The notes beneath the pieces are model-generated. The model saw only the letters and a list, made by a program, of their open reading frames with translations, ran no database searches and had not been told where the DNA came from. A stretch of DNA of 64,000 bases from Citrus sinensis (lineage: Eukaryota; Streptophyta; Magnoliopsida; Sapindales; Rutaceae), in the NCBI RefSeq assembly GCF_022201045.2, contig NC_068562.1, positions 2,852,001 through 2,916,000 on the forward strand. The letters are read 5' to 3'. The position numbers were made by a program, and so were the translations under genes. Positions 52,901 through 62,703 of this stretch are shown one piece after another. The first letter of the stretch is position 1; the number at the start of each line of letters is the position of its first letter.

Positions 52901-53031
52901 TTAAATCTGAGGTTTTTCACAATTGCGATAGAGTTTATGAACCCTAATTTGAGTTCCAGCTCCGGCTCGTCCCGCAACCATGGTTGCAAGAGAGATGATA
53001 GCTTACGGTGGATTAATTTTGTGAAGAACAT
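31962..53031 (-). CDS. VPS13: VPS13-family bridge-type lipid transfer protein (At3g50380 type)
   Basis: 36 exons, 3195 aa, one open frame, all introns GT-AG. Exons: 52748-53031, 52560-52653, 49874-52131, 49121-49235, 47548-48414, 47077-47344, 46551-47002, 45534-45660, 45125-45249, 43823-44490, 43594-43711, 43391-43501, 43192-43286, 42460-42608, 41719-41774, 41399-41612, 40204-40623, 39853-40130, 39627-39712, 39444-39530, 39092-39353, 38570-38977, 38351-38447, 37304-37623, 36682-36798, 36417-36584, 36083-36211, 35911-36000, 35711-35817, 35419-35567, 34628-34710, 34453-34548, 34211-34333, 32856-32939, 32386-32529, 31962-32300. The N-terminal chorein segment (MFFTKLIHRKLSSLLQPWL, KLGFINSIAIVKNLRFN) starts the lipid groove. 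VAB/SHR-binding-like strands lie near residues 2235-2550 (TSYTLRNETDVSLLF, LPYRIENCLRGASVTYYQ, YVWDDLTLPHKL). The VPS13_C/ATG2-C-like end holds HHGILKLAMEPSLLGSAL. VPS13 proteins move phospholipids between membranes at contact sites. An in-frame ATG 75 bp upstream (53106) was rejected because chorein proteins begin near MFF. Confidence 0.93.
32591..32692. repeat. 51-bp tandem duplication in VPS13 intron 34
   Basis: Two adjacent 51-bp copies, both starting AGGGTTTGAAACACATCCCC and sharing AAGAAAAATGGATAGG, with a few differences in the middle. Lies inside the intron between exons 34 and 35. Confidence 0.85.
33280..33860 (-). pseudogene. 5'-truncated LINE fragment, reverse-transcriptase 3' end
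   Basis: On the minus strand the region ends in a poly-A run (T at 33280-33293) preceded by decayed coding sequence. It reads IWKCAVAALFWVIW (about 33590-33630) and, in a shifted frame, VDNAIEL, a stop, then DRVRLLTSIRAS. These two blocks, in this order, are the typical last part of plant L1-type LINE ORF2, after the zinc-knuckle zf-RVT region. Several stops and frameshifts make it dead. It lies in VPS13 intron 33, in the same direction as the gene, and with its flanks accounts for much of that intron's 1.27-kb length. Confidence 0.7.
35633..35656. repeat. 24-base C homopolymer in VPS13 intron 29
   Basis: Uninterrupted run of 24 C, in the intron between exons 29 and 30. The gene is on the minus strand, so the pre-mRNA carries G24 starting about 55 bases after the donor at 35710. 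Confidence 0.9.
42795..42940 (-). mobile_element. Possible tRNA-derived SINE remnant in VPS13 intron 13
   Basis: On the minus strand this region begins with an A-box-like stretch (TGGTTCAGTTGG at about 42925-42914). About 35 bases later comes a weak B-box-like stretch (GGTGAACCCCA), followed by a unique body and an AAG-rich tail. This order and spacing fit the internal Pol III promoter of plant tRNA-related SINEs. The B box departs from GGTTCGANNCC, so the call is tentative. Confidence 0.35.
45746..46453. mobile_element. 708-bp fold-back (long inverted repeat) element in VPS13 intron 7
   Basis: The whole segment is a palindrome: two arms of about 350 bp meet near 46110 with almost no loop. 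The ends are AGGGAAACTATCATTTTTCC on the left and, reverse-complemented, AGGGAAATTACCATTTTCCC on the right. Over the first 42 positions I count 9 mismatches, all of them transitions. The 4 bases AGTA flank both ends (45742-45745 and 46454-46457), a possible short target duplication. There is no transposase. It fits a non-autonomous long-inverted-repeat DNA transposon (MULE-like or fold-back MITE); the superfamily is not settled. Confidence 0.8.
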
Positions 53032-56000
53032 TGTGGATTGGTTAGTTGAGGAATTCTTCCAAAAATTGGAAATGTCTCTCGAGAAACAGTCGGAAAGTTC
53101 GACCAAAAGGTTTGGGGTTTTAGCAGAGCGGGAAACTTAACTAACACTGGATATATCCTACCATTCTTTATTCTGTCGCTAGGCGTACTCTGTCTTTGCG
53201 GGTGATTATTCTTTTCTGTTTTCGAAAGTTTTGTTTGTTTGTTCCTCCCTCGTCCTTGTTTTGCTTTTGAAAAATGAAAACTTTTTCCTTCAATTTTATT
53301 TTATATGTATATAGGATAAAATTACCACTGAACTTGTTTTCCTCTTCTTTTTTTTTTTTTTGCCTTTTTTTTCCTAGTGCGCGTTTCAGGTTTTCATATA
53401 AATATTAAAATCTTATGGATTTGTTTATTAAATGTCTCCACTTTTAATTTTTATTAATTTTAGACATTTGTTTAAATTTTGTTTGTGTCTAATTTTTATT
53501 AAATATACTTATTTATTAAATTATAAAACTTAATTTTTTATTTCTTTTGACTTATAAACACATAAATGTTAGATAAATATATTTAAAATACTTTTTTATT
53601 TATAAAAAGAAACAAAATGCTATTTATATTCATATATTTTTAAAAAGGTTATCAAACATATCATACATTTATACGTAGACCTATTTAAACTTCAACCATA
53701 TTCAGACTCACTTATATTTCACACAAAACAATAAACATTGCAGCTTCTAGGGGTGGGCATATTTTAACCGAACCGATCCAAACCGATCCAAACCGACCAT
53801 TTGGATTGGTTTGGATCGGTTTCATTAGTAAAAAAACTGGTTTCGGTTTATTGGATTGCAAACCGACATCACTCGGTTTGGATTTCGGTTTGGAAGGATT
53901 CTAAACCGATTCAAACCGATCCAATCCAGAAATATTATATAATTATATTATATTCTAAGTTAAGCAATCTAACTAATTATATTTATCATTTTATGCAGAT
54001 TTTGACAAATCAAAAGTAATTGGGGCATAAATTTTGATGGACAAGATGCTCAATATTTTAATTGTCAAATGTTGTTCAAGTTTATTTTAATTTTGTGAGT
54101 TTGTTTTGAATGAACAGGTTAAGAACTTGTTTATTAGGATGTATTATGCTGTAAACTTGTATGGATGTATCTTTGAATTGTTATGTAGATATCAAAGTAG
54201 ATATGAATAATATAAAAGAGGTATCAATTTGGATTACGGATACAAAAAAATAACAAATAATTTAGGTAAAATAATATAAAAGAAGTGGAATTTTAGTTAA
54301 TAAGTTCAAACTGGATCCAAACCGATCCAAACCGATCCAGTCGATTTGAATCGGTTCGGTTTAAAAAATTTTTAGGTTGATATCGGTTTGAAAATATTTC
54401 AAACCGATTAGTTTGGATCGGTTTGAGAATATGTCCCAAACCGATCCAAACCGAATTTGTCCACCCCTAGCAGCTTCTTTGTTGAAAGTCTCAAATCTAA
54501 AATTTATCAATTATAGACCTTTTTTTTATTTCCTTTTTTTTCAATGTATATTGCAATTGATTCTTGAATCTAATTTAGTTTAGTGTGGGCTCCTTTGATT
54601 TAAAATTATAATGTTTAAATCATGATTTAAATTTTTATTTACTGCATTCATTCACTTTAATGATAGATAAATAAAAAATTAAGTGCTACTTTTCACTTTA
54701 CATTTAGGAGAGATGATAATACAAATTATTGTATAAACTTATTTATACAAATTAATGTGACATAAAATTATTGTTCAAATGAAAATATAAAATAATAAAA
54801 TAAATTATGTGAGTTCAGAGACATTTAATTTAACTATTTTAATCACGTCAGGATAATTTATACAAAACAAATTAGTAAAAAAAATTATAACTCCATCGTT
54901 ACTTTGGATTTACATCATTAAATTGGATAAGTCATACTTGATGAAAATTTAAGTAATAGTTTTAAATTAAGAAAACTGTAACCTTTATACTGTAATTAAT
55001 TCTCGAATCTAACAACAGTAATTTGAAAATGTAACAATAGCAATTTCTCCCATTTCAATTATGGTTTTAAAACTATATATTCAGCGATTCTTTTAGAAGA
55101 ACTATGTTTACATTTTTTATCTTTTGAATTTCATGCGTCTCATCCTTTTGAATTAATTACGTATAAAACTATTTATAAATAATATTTTCTTTTGATAATA
55201 GTTTATTTAACTGATAAAATTGCAGCCCCCTCAAGATACGCATAAGAGGTATAAGGTTCAAATCGTACTTGAATATAATTTAATATTCTCTTAATAGTTA
55301 AGTTTATAATTAGAGTAACTAAATAGTGTTGTAAATTAAATTTAGCTTGTTAAGGTTCAGTTGTTACGGCATGCTTTTATGAAAGGCGAGATCGACAATA
55401 ATATGAGTTATTACGGGAAGCAACAAAATTAACGAGAAGTACCAAAATTACAAACGGTAAAGGTTACATAATCATTTAACTCATGTGCAAGAGTTTTAAG
55501 CTAAGAGTGAAGCTATTTGAGCCACTAAATTACTAGTTAAATCAATTTCAAATATATATTTTTATTATTAAAATTCAGTGGATTGCTCATTAATTATATT
55601 TAACATTTTATTATGTTACCTATTGTTGTGCGACACTCTTAATTATTATTATTTTTGGATACTCCCTATAATTTGTTTAGAAACTCAAGATATTTCCATA
55701 AAGATTAATCTATTGTAGGATAAATAATCTCTATTCGATTTTGATGCTCGCTTAACGACAAGGAGGACAATTTTCAGATATAATTTTGACAAAGTCAAAG
55801 GTCAGAGTTTATTCCTGATTAGCAAAACAGAAAAGTCCAACGGTTTCAAGTGACAATCGTACGCTTTCCGCTTCCTCCGTTTCAGGATTGGGTAGTCCCA
55901 TAAAAGTTTTTAGTTCTACAACGCCGCCCACGCTAATTTCAATAATCAATGAATGAATAATGCTTTACTTTGTTGCCACCTAAGACAATTGGGATAGGAC

Positions 56001-56446
56001 TGTCATTTCAAGAGCACTAAAGATCCAAGTGGCAAAATGTGACTGGAAAGCTTGAGCGATCACAAGATAAGAAACCAAAAGACAACCTTAGGTGAATACG
56101 CGTTTCAACAGTGGCGAAATTTTTCAATGCATAATCTTATCAAACGGAACCGTTTTTCGGCAGTTGCCATCTAAGTATGGGGCCCCTCGAAATTCTCCAA
56201 ATTTCAATGTCAGTGCAAAGTCTTTTATTCTTCATCCTCTCTCTCTCAGGCGTTCTGTTTGCATACTTTTTCTCATTTCATACTAATATTCTTCAAACTT
56301 TCGGCTTCCTTCAAAACCAGTTTTCGTCATTATTCTTTACATTAGACCACGCGCTAGATGCTTTTGCCAAGTTATTAGTTCTTTGTGCACACCGGCTTGC
56401 ATCGGTTGTTATATTAGGCCATAAAAATAAAAATAAAATCATAATT
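53032..56446. other. Divergent spacer between VPS13 and WD40 genes
   Basis: 3.4 kb between two head-to-head starts. It holds both promoters and 5' UTRs and a 722-bp hAT element listed separately. The remainder is AT-rich, with no recognised coding sequence other than the in-frame 5' extension of the WD40 gene from 56177. Confidence 0.6.
53748..54469. mobile_element. Non-autonomous hAT element (MITE) with 8-bp target duplication
   Basis: The ends are perfect 9-bp inverted repeats, TAGGGGTGG at 53748 and CCACCCCTA ending at 54469, extended to 11 of 12 positions. The 8-bp direct repeat GCAGCTTC lies immediately outside at 53740-53747 and 54470-54477. An 8-bp duplication plus a YAGGGGTGG-type terminus is diagnostic for hAT. 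Just inside both ends are many copies of AACCGATCC and its complement GGATCGGTT, like the subterminal motifs that hAT transposases bind. No frame longer than about 70 codons and no transposase or zinc-finger motif is present, so the element depends on a relative. Confidence 0.9.
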
Positions 56447-57871
56447 ATGAAAGGAGCACGAGGGGGGTCAAGACCTGGCCGAATATTTTCAGAAGAGAAC
56501 AGTGCCCGTGCCCAAAAATTTGGTAGGCTCAAAAGCTCCGAACCAATGGACGAAGATTTCTCAATTCCATACTGCGGCGGCAACAACAACAATACACCAC
56601 CAATATACGACAAAGCATTCGCGATTGCACAAGATGGTTCACCAACTCATAATGATTCATCTTCTCCATTTTCCAAGTCTCCATGGTCAACTCATCACGT
56701 ATCTGTGCCCCCTCCTAGTAATAATGATGATGGTTTCTCCCCAAATGTGCTGATAGGATCATTGGTACGTGAAGAGGGTCATATATATTCGCTAGCGGCT
56801 GCTGGTGATTTGTTATACACTGGTTCTGATAGCAAGAATATTAGGGTTTGGAAGAACCAGAGGGAATTTTCTGGTTTTAAATCGAATAGTGGGTTAGTGA
56901 AAGCGATTGTGATTTCGAATGAGAAGATCTTTAGCGGTCATCAAGATGGCAAGATTAGAGTTTGGAAAGTTTCTTCCAAAGACGCTAGCATTCATAAGCG
57001 TGTTGGAACATTGCCAACTTTTAAGGATTTTATCAAGTGTTCAATGAAACCAAGCAATTATATTGAAGTTAGACGACGTCGTAACGGGCTTTGGATCAAG
57101 CACTTCGATGCAATATCTTCTCTTAGCATGAGTGAAGATCAAAACCTTCTTTACTCAGCTTCTTGGGACAAAACATTCAAAGTCTGGCGAACCTCTGATT
57201 ACAAGTGCCTAGAATCCGTTATAGCTCACGACGATGCTGTTAATTCCATTGTTGCGGGATTTGATGGTTTGGTTTTTACAGGATCAGCTGATGGCACGGT
57301 TAAAGTTTGGAGAAGGGAATTACAAGGGAAAGGAACGAAGCATTTCTTTTCGCAGACTTTGTTGAAGCAAGAATGTGCAGTCACCGCATTGGCTATTAGC
57401 CCGGATGCCGCGATTGTTTATTGCGGCTCATCAGACGGGTTAGTTAACTTCTGGGAAAGGGAATTGAATCTATCTCATGGTGGTGTCTTGAGAGGACATA
57501 AACTGGCGATTCTTTGCTTGGTTACGGCTGGGAATCTTGTGTTCAGTGGCTCGGCTGATATGAGTATATGCATATGGAGGAGAAAGGAGAATGAGCACAT
57601 ATGTCTGTCCATGTTAACAGGACACAGCGGGCCTGTCAAGTGCTTAGCAGTTGAGAAAGATGATGAGTCTTTATCACGAGAAAAGCGGTGGATATTGTAC
57701 AGCGGCAGTCTAGATAAGTCCGTGAAGATGTGGAGGGTATCGGAGCAAGCACCGCCGCTAGTATCCACTACCCAACAACATCCATTGGAAGGACATGGTG
57801 TTGCGCCTAACTCACTGCCGTATGCGCCAAGCTTCTCTTCCCAGGGAAGAATTTGCCAGAAGAGAAGCTAA
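56447..57871 (+). CDS. WD40-repeat protein, JINGUBANG type
   Basis: Intronless, 474 aa from [12 protein letters not shown] low-complexity N-terminus (Ser, Pro, Asn, about 1-95) is followed by seven WD40 blades from about residue 100: [139 protein letters not shown] and [10 protein letters not shown]...[14 protein letters not shown]. This single-exon layout is typical of the plant family of JINGUBANG (At2g26490), which negatively regulates pollen germination. Assignment to a family member is inference, since the family is large. The frame stays open for 90 further codons upstream to an ATG at 56177. I kept 56447 because the family normally starts just before the Ser-rich part. Confidence 0.9.
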   Translation: MKGARGGSRPGRIFSEENSARAQKFGRLKSSEPMDEDFSIPYCGGNNNNTPPIYDKAFAIAQDGSPTHNDSSSPFSKSPWSTHHVSVPPPSNNDDGFSPNVLIGSLVREEGHIYSLAAAGDLLYTGSDSKNIRVWKNQREFSGFKSNSGLVKAIVISNEKIFSGHQDGKIRVWKVSSKDASIHKRVGTLPTFKDFIKCSMKPSNYIEVRRRRNGLWIKHFDAISSLSMSEDQNLLYSASWDKTFKVWRTSDYKCLESVIAHDDAVNSIVAGFDGLVFTGSADGTVKVWRRELQGKGTKHFFSQTLLKQECAVTALAISPDAAIVYCGSSDGLVNFWERELNLSHGGVLRGHKLAILCLVTAGNLVFSGSADMSICIWRRKENEHICLSMLTGHSGPVKCLAVEKDDESLSREKRWILYSGSLDKSVKMWRVSEQAPPLVSTTQQHPLEGHGVAPNSLPYAPSFSSQGRICQKRS

Positions 57872-59222
57872 AAGTAAAAATAAAAGTTCACCAATTTAAC
57901 GTAAGTTTAATCTGTGTGATTCAATGTAATTAAGTTGATTGTCATTTTTGCATACATGCATGGTTCGAGAAAATCCAATTATGAATTGGGAAAATTTTGT
58001 AACATTTTTCTTTGTTAATACATACTAATAACGTTCATTTAGATATATTTTTGCTTGTTTGTGACAAGTAAATTAAAATGAGAATTAAGATTTATACTCA
58101 CTCATAGAGGTTGGAATTAATGTGGTAGCATAAGCCGAAGCATACAATTGAATAATAATTTGAACAGATAGGTAATTGCCATTTGTCTTTTCCTAACACC
58201 TCTTCCATCTTCGATTCTTGACATTTTCTTGTTCCCTTTTTTTGTCCGGGCGTACATGCTTTATCCAGGGAAGAACAGTGGAAAATCCATTATATTTGAA
58301 AGCTTGGAGAATCTTAGATCGCAGGGAAAGACATGAAAGAATCGCCCAAGAAGATTATCCTTGCAAGCTGATGTTGAAAATGGATGTGTGTCTGATTGGT
58401 CGTTGTAATCCCCTATGTTTTTTTAAAACTCTTCATCGTTAGCTGTATCAGAAGTCATGAGTGTATAAAAAATTTATTATAAACAATGGCGCGATCAGTA
58501 TTGAATATGTGAACTTTGGTGTCACGCAACCAAAGTCTTCTATACTGTGAATTAATTAATTAGAGGATTTCTTTTTAAAAATATATATAGATACATCTTT
58601 TGATTCGAGCGCTGAGAAAAACTTGTGCTGGAGTTTGCATGCATGCCATGTATTCTCTATTTAAATTACAAGGGTTTGGAATTTTGAATGATGCTGTGAT
58701 CTCAGCAGGCTACAGGAGTCAATAAGGATGACAAAGTAGGAGGAACAATTGGATCCAGTTTTGTCGACAATTAGAAGACTAAAGAAATCAAGTAGAAAAT
58801 GGAACAACTTGTAAGCAAACCTATGTTATCTGGTTTGAAATCGACACATGAGATTTTAAAATTAAAAAGAAAAACCAAACAAAAAATGGAATCCAGTACT
58901 ACTTTCAGCTGTATAATAAATAAAATAATCCGGTTGAGTTCATTTCTTTTACTGCTAGGGCATATATAAAATTAACGAAAAGGATTGAATTGTGCTACTA
59001 GTTAAGAAGAATTGTGTAAAAGTAATACTATAATGACGAAAAGTGCCATCCTTCTTCTTTGTTTCTAAAGTTAGCCGACCATATTATGGCCAACAGGACC
59101 CCTGTAAGAGCAGTTTCTTCACTCCAAAGAGTGGGGGTAGGCAGAGGCACCGCCAATGTAACAACACCCTTGAAATATTAATATATACTAGTTCTTTAAT
59201 TTAATTACAATTTTTTTATTCT

Positions 59223-59244
59223 TATATATATATATATATATATA
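59223..59244. repeat. (TA)n microsatellite
   Basis: Perfect TA run of 11 units. Confidence 0.9.
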
Positions 59245-60183
59245 GAACAAGGCATCTATGCAATGATTTTTATGCCATTCGGTAATCAGCTGGTTGCTTA
59301 AGTTAAAATGAAAATTTATATTATGTAGCTGCAGTTATGAATAAAATGATGTGAAGTTTCTTTTCGAAGAAGCAATAAGAACAGCTAGACACCAAGCAAC
59401 AATTAATATGAATGGCAGAACAGATAGTTTGGCATTGATTTTCTATGTGATCTGTTGTCGATCTATTAAAAGCAACTAGCCTAACTAAGCTTTTCTGTTT
59501 GCGCGGAAGAAACTTATAGGAAAAATAATATTGGGTTAACAAATTAGGAGATAAGGTACTTGTCCAAGTGATGGTTGATTGCATCCTAGCTAAATGGCAG
59601 CTCCCCGCGTACAATATGCGCATGCGTTGGGCAAAAGTGTAAGACTACATATATAGTCCATTTTAGTTGGTGCAGGCAATTGATTAATGAATTTGGAATC
59701 ATATTTTGATCATTTAAAGCTCTTGTGTTATGTTTATCCATCGACTACCAATCAATAATCATATAAGAAAAGATAATCATAAAACTCAAATTAGCAGCAG
59801 TAAATTCATGTATGGGGCTGTCTTTAAGGAATGATCAGTACAAGTGGAAATTGAAAAATATAAATTATTATGTGATAGTTATAATATATAACAGTGGAAA
59901 TTTAATAGTAATCACACTTTACAAATTTATCCTAAATGCAAATAGAACTTATAAATTAGTGAAAAGAAGTCACATGTTCTCTAACTCGAACGATTATCAA
60001 TGAAAATGTTCATATTCTCAGTTTTATAGTGTATCTACCAATAAAGAATAGGGATGGGTTGGAATCAAATTAAGAATAAATCAAATATTTGAGCTGGAAG
60101 AACTAAAATGAAAATGAAGTGTATTGGTATCATGTGTTTACTTTGGAATCAGTTAATTATTTTTGTTATGATTATTATTTAGC

Positions 60184-60191
60184 CGTTGTTG

Positions 60192-60233
<42 letters not shown>
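60184..60233. repeat. (GTT)n(ATT)n microsatellite
   Basis: About four GTT units run into more than ten ATT units. Irregular AAT-type runs continue to about 60380, so the whole 200 bp is simple-sequence rich. Confidence 0.9.
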
Positions 60234-60234
<1 letters not shown>

Positions 60235-60478
60235 AAAAGCTTATTGTTAATGATGATGGTGATAATAATAATAACAAAAAGACAATATAATAATGATAAT
60301 AATATAATATCAATAATAATAAAATAATAATTATTATAGTTATTACAACTACAACAATAATAATAATAATAATAATTATCGTCAGTGTCAATCGGCAGCA
60401 GCAAAAATGACCGGCGGTGATGCTTCCTTCGACGACGAGATAGGCAACGAAATGCCCCAGTTGACAGCAGGTGCTGCT

Positions 60479-60672
60479 GCTTTGGTGCGAAATCAACGGC
60501 AGGCGACTCGTCAGTGGCTGCACCACAAATGATTGTACGTGCTACGGTACTTGTTTAACAATTTTGGGGTGCCGCGCTTTGGCGCGAAATCAACGGCAGG
60601 TGACTCGTCAGTGGCTGCACGACCAACGATTATAGGTGCTACAAAACTTGTTTAACAATTCTGGGGTGCCGC
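60479..60672. repeat. 97-bp tandem duplication
   Basis: Two adjacent copies with a 97-bp period, each starting GCTTTGG and ending GGGGTGCCGC, about 90% alike by eye. Shared blocks include GCGAAATCAACGGCAGG and ACTCGTCAGTGGCTGCAC. They are clearly GC-richer than the surroundings. Confidence 0.9.
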
Positions 60673-62697
60673 TGCCTGTTGCCTTTCGGTTCGATTGGGA
60701 GTAGATAATTTTTCTTTCATTTTTTTTTTTTGTTTTTATATTTTTGTGATTTAATTAAGACAATTAAAAATTTAGAAGTTTGAGGATGGGTATTTTTCAC
60801 TAGTCTTGAAAATGGGGTTTTGATGCGTAACTCCTGGGATCTAGGAATTGGGAATTCGAGCCCATTCCTAATTCCCAACAGTGACATGGGCCCCATTGTT
60901 GATTCTCGTCCCCAACAAATTTTTATTCCCATCCCAACAATTTATTCTCGTCCATGATTGGTAAACACATCATCATTGTAGTGGTGGTGGTGTTGTTTTC
61001 TACATCAAAATAATTCTGTTAAATCCAAATGAAACCGAACTTTTTTACAAATCACAGAAAAAAGAACAGAGGAAAAATAATATAGAATAGTGATTTAATT
61101 AAACACGAGTGGTGCTGCTCACACAGTCACACCTCTCCAAACATCTCACATCTCCTTTTGACACATTTACAATTTTAAAACTCGCCTAAATAAACTTGTA
61201 TTTAATTAAAATCACTGGTAATTTGCTTTCAGTAAAAACCTCTTAGTTTAACCCTGTATTGCACGTGTATCTTCAAATCAAAGTCTATTTAGCACAACAA
61301 AACTAACAGGATTTGCGAGAAGCTTTCTGGTATTATGTTCAAGCTTTGAGTTAAAGTAGCAAAGTTCAGTTCTAGATTTTTGGGGATGCCTTCTCAATAG
61401 TCTCCCGTATTGCTGTGATGTCGCAATTTGTGATACAAAACCATTACAACTTTAGGTACAAAAAATCAAAGGCAACACTTGATAGTAACGCCTATCTATT
61501 AAGTTGGGCCACTGAAGTTGAACCGGTTTTAGGCATGAGGAGAGCTATTCACACCACCCATTCAACTAGAAGACGATATCTAATTTAGTTTTAGGGCTAG
61601 TTTGATAATACTATATCCATTTGGGAAACTATGTCCGTGATGTCCATTTAAGTTATATAAAAATATTCAAAAAATACTTTCTTGATACTTTAGTCTTAAG
61701 GCTAATTTGATAATGCTATATTTAAAAAAAAAATATTAGTTGTGCTTTAAAAATAATTAGTTGGGAAGAGAATCACTTCAATGTTTGGTAAAATTTAATT
61801 TTAAAAGTGGTTTAAATTTTAAAAGCAGTCATATGCGCTTAATAAATTATATGTTGAATTGCGGTAAGAATATAAATGACTGAAATACACTTAATATTAA
61901 GTAAAATTTATTTACAACATTTATAGACATATGTATGAAAAATATTCATTTTATTGTGTATTTATAACAATTAATAATTAAAATAAATGATTTTATTTTG
62001 TTGTCTCAATATTATTTGTAATAATATTACTTTCTTTAAATTCCTTGGTTTTATTTCTTAATTAAATAAGGATAATTTTAGATTTTTATAATATATGTGA
62101 GGATATATATATATAATTGTAATAAGAGTAAGACTAATTCTTAAAATCAGATTTTAAAAAACTAATTCTTCCTTACTTTTAAATCTAGATACAATGGAGC
62201 GATTTCACCAAAAGTAATTTTTTAAAAAAATTACTAATTAATAAAATTAATTTTTAACTTTTCAAAATTACTTTTAAACTTTTTAAACCAAAAGCAATTC
62301 AGAGACGAGCCATGTTCCATGATGGATTGGATTTTAATTTCAATTGTGCAACATACAATCGGTTTTCTTGTGTCCTACATCAACTTTGCAAATTGCAAAT
62401 TAACAAAAAATAACAAGTTATCAGATAAACTGGGTTTTTTTTTTTTTTTTGGTGTCAAGGGAGGTGGGGGTGGCCCAAACAAAAAGGTTCTGATCCCTTG
62501 CCCATTCAGCGGAACAATCCATGTCCATCACCATCACCCTCGGCTTCAAATTTGTAACAGCGGAACCTCACATCACCGAACACCACCACCAACCAACAAA
62601 CGGTAAAAATCACCCTGGTCCTTTTCCCTAGCCCAGCGCCCCTAACAGCTCTAAGATGCCAACAACACGATGTAAAAGACAAAAGTTCCCTGGACCC

Positions 62698-62703
62698 CAC
62701 GTG
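62698..62703. promoter_or_regulatory. G-box CACGTG in a GC-richer patch
   Basis: CCACGTGG lies inside a C-rich patch (about 62450-62760) that differs from the AT-rich flanks and could be a promoter or 5' UTR. No coding sequence follows within the window on either strand, so the assignment is weak. Confidence 0.25.

Noticed and set aside
55205..55275. B-box-like GGTTCAAATCG suggesting a tRNA or SINE
   Set aside because: There is no convincing A box at the right distance, no tail and no cloverleaf. A similar lone GTTCAAATCCG at about 25025 was dropped for the same reason.
61600..62310. Possible MITE-like ends (GGCTAGTTTGATAATACTA and GGCTAATTTGATAATGCTA at the left, GACGAGCC at the right)
   Set aside because: The two left blocks are direct repeats of each other, the right end is not a clear inverted match, and no target duplication was found. 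It may be old element debris but is not supportable.
62319..62606. 95-codon plus-strand frame containing poly-Phe and His-rich runs
   Set aside because: The frame is driven by a poly-T tract and CA-rich repeats. No conserved motif was recognised.
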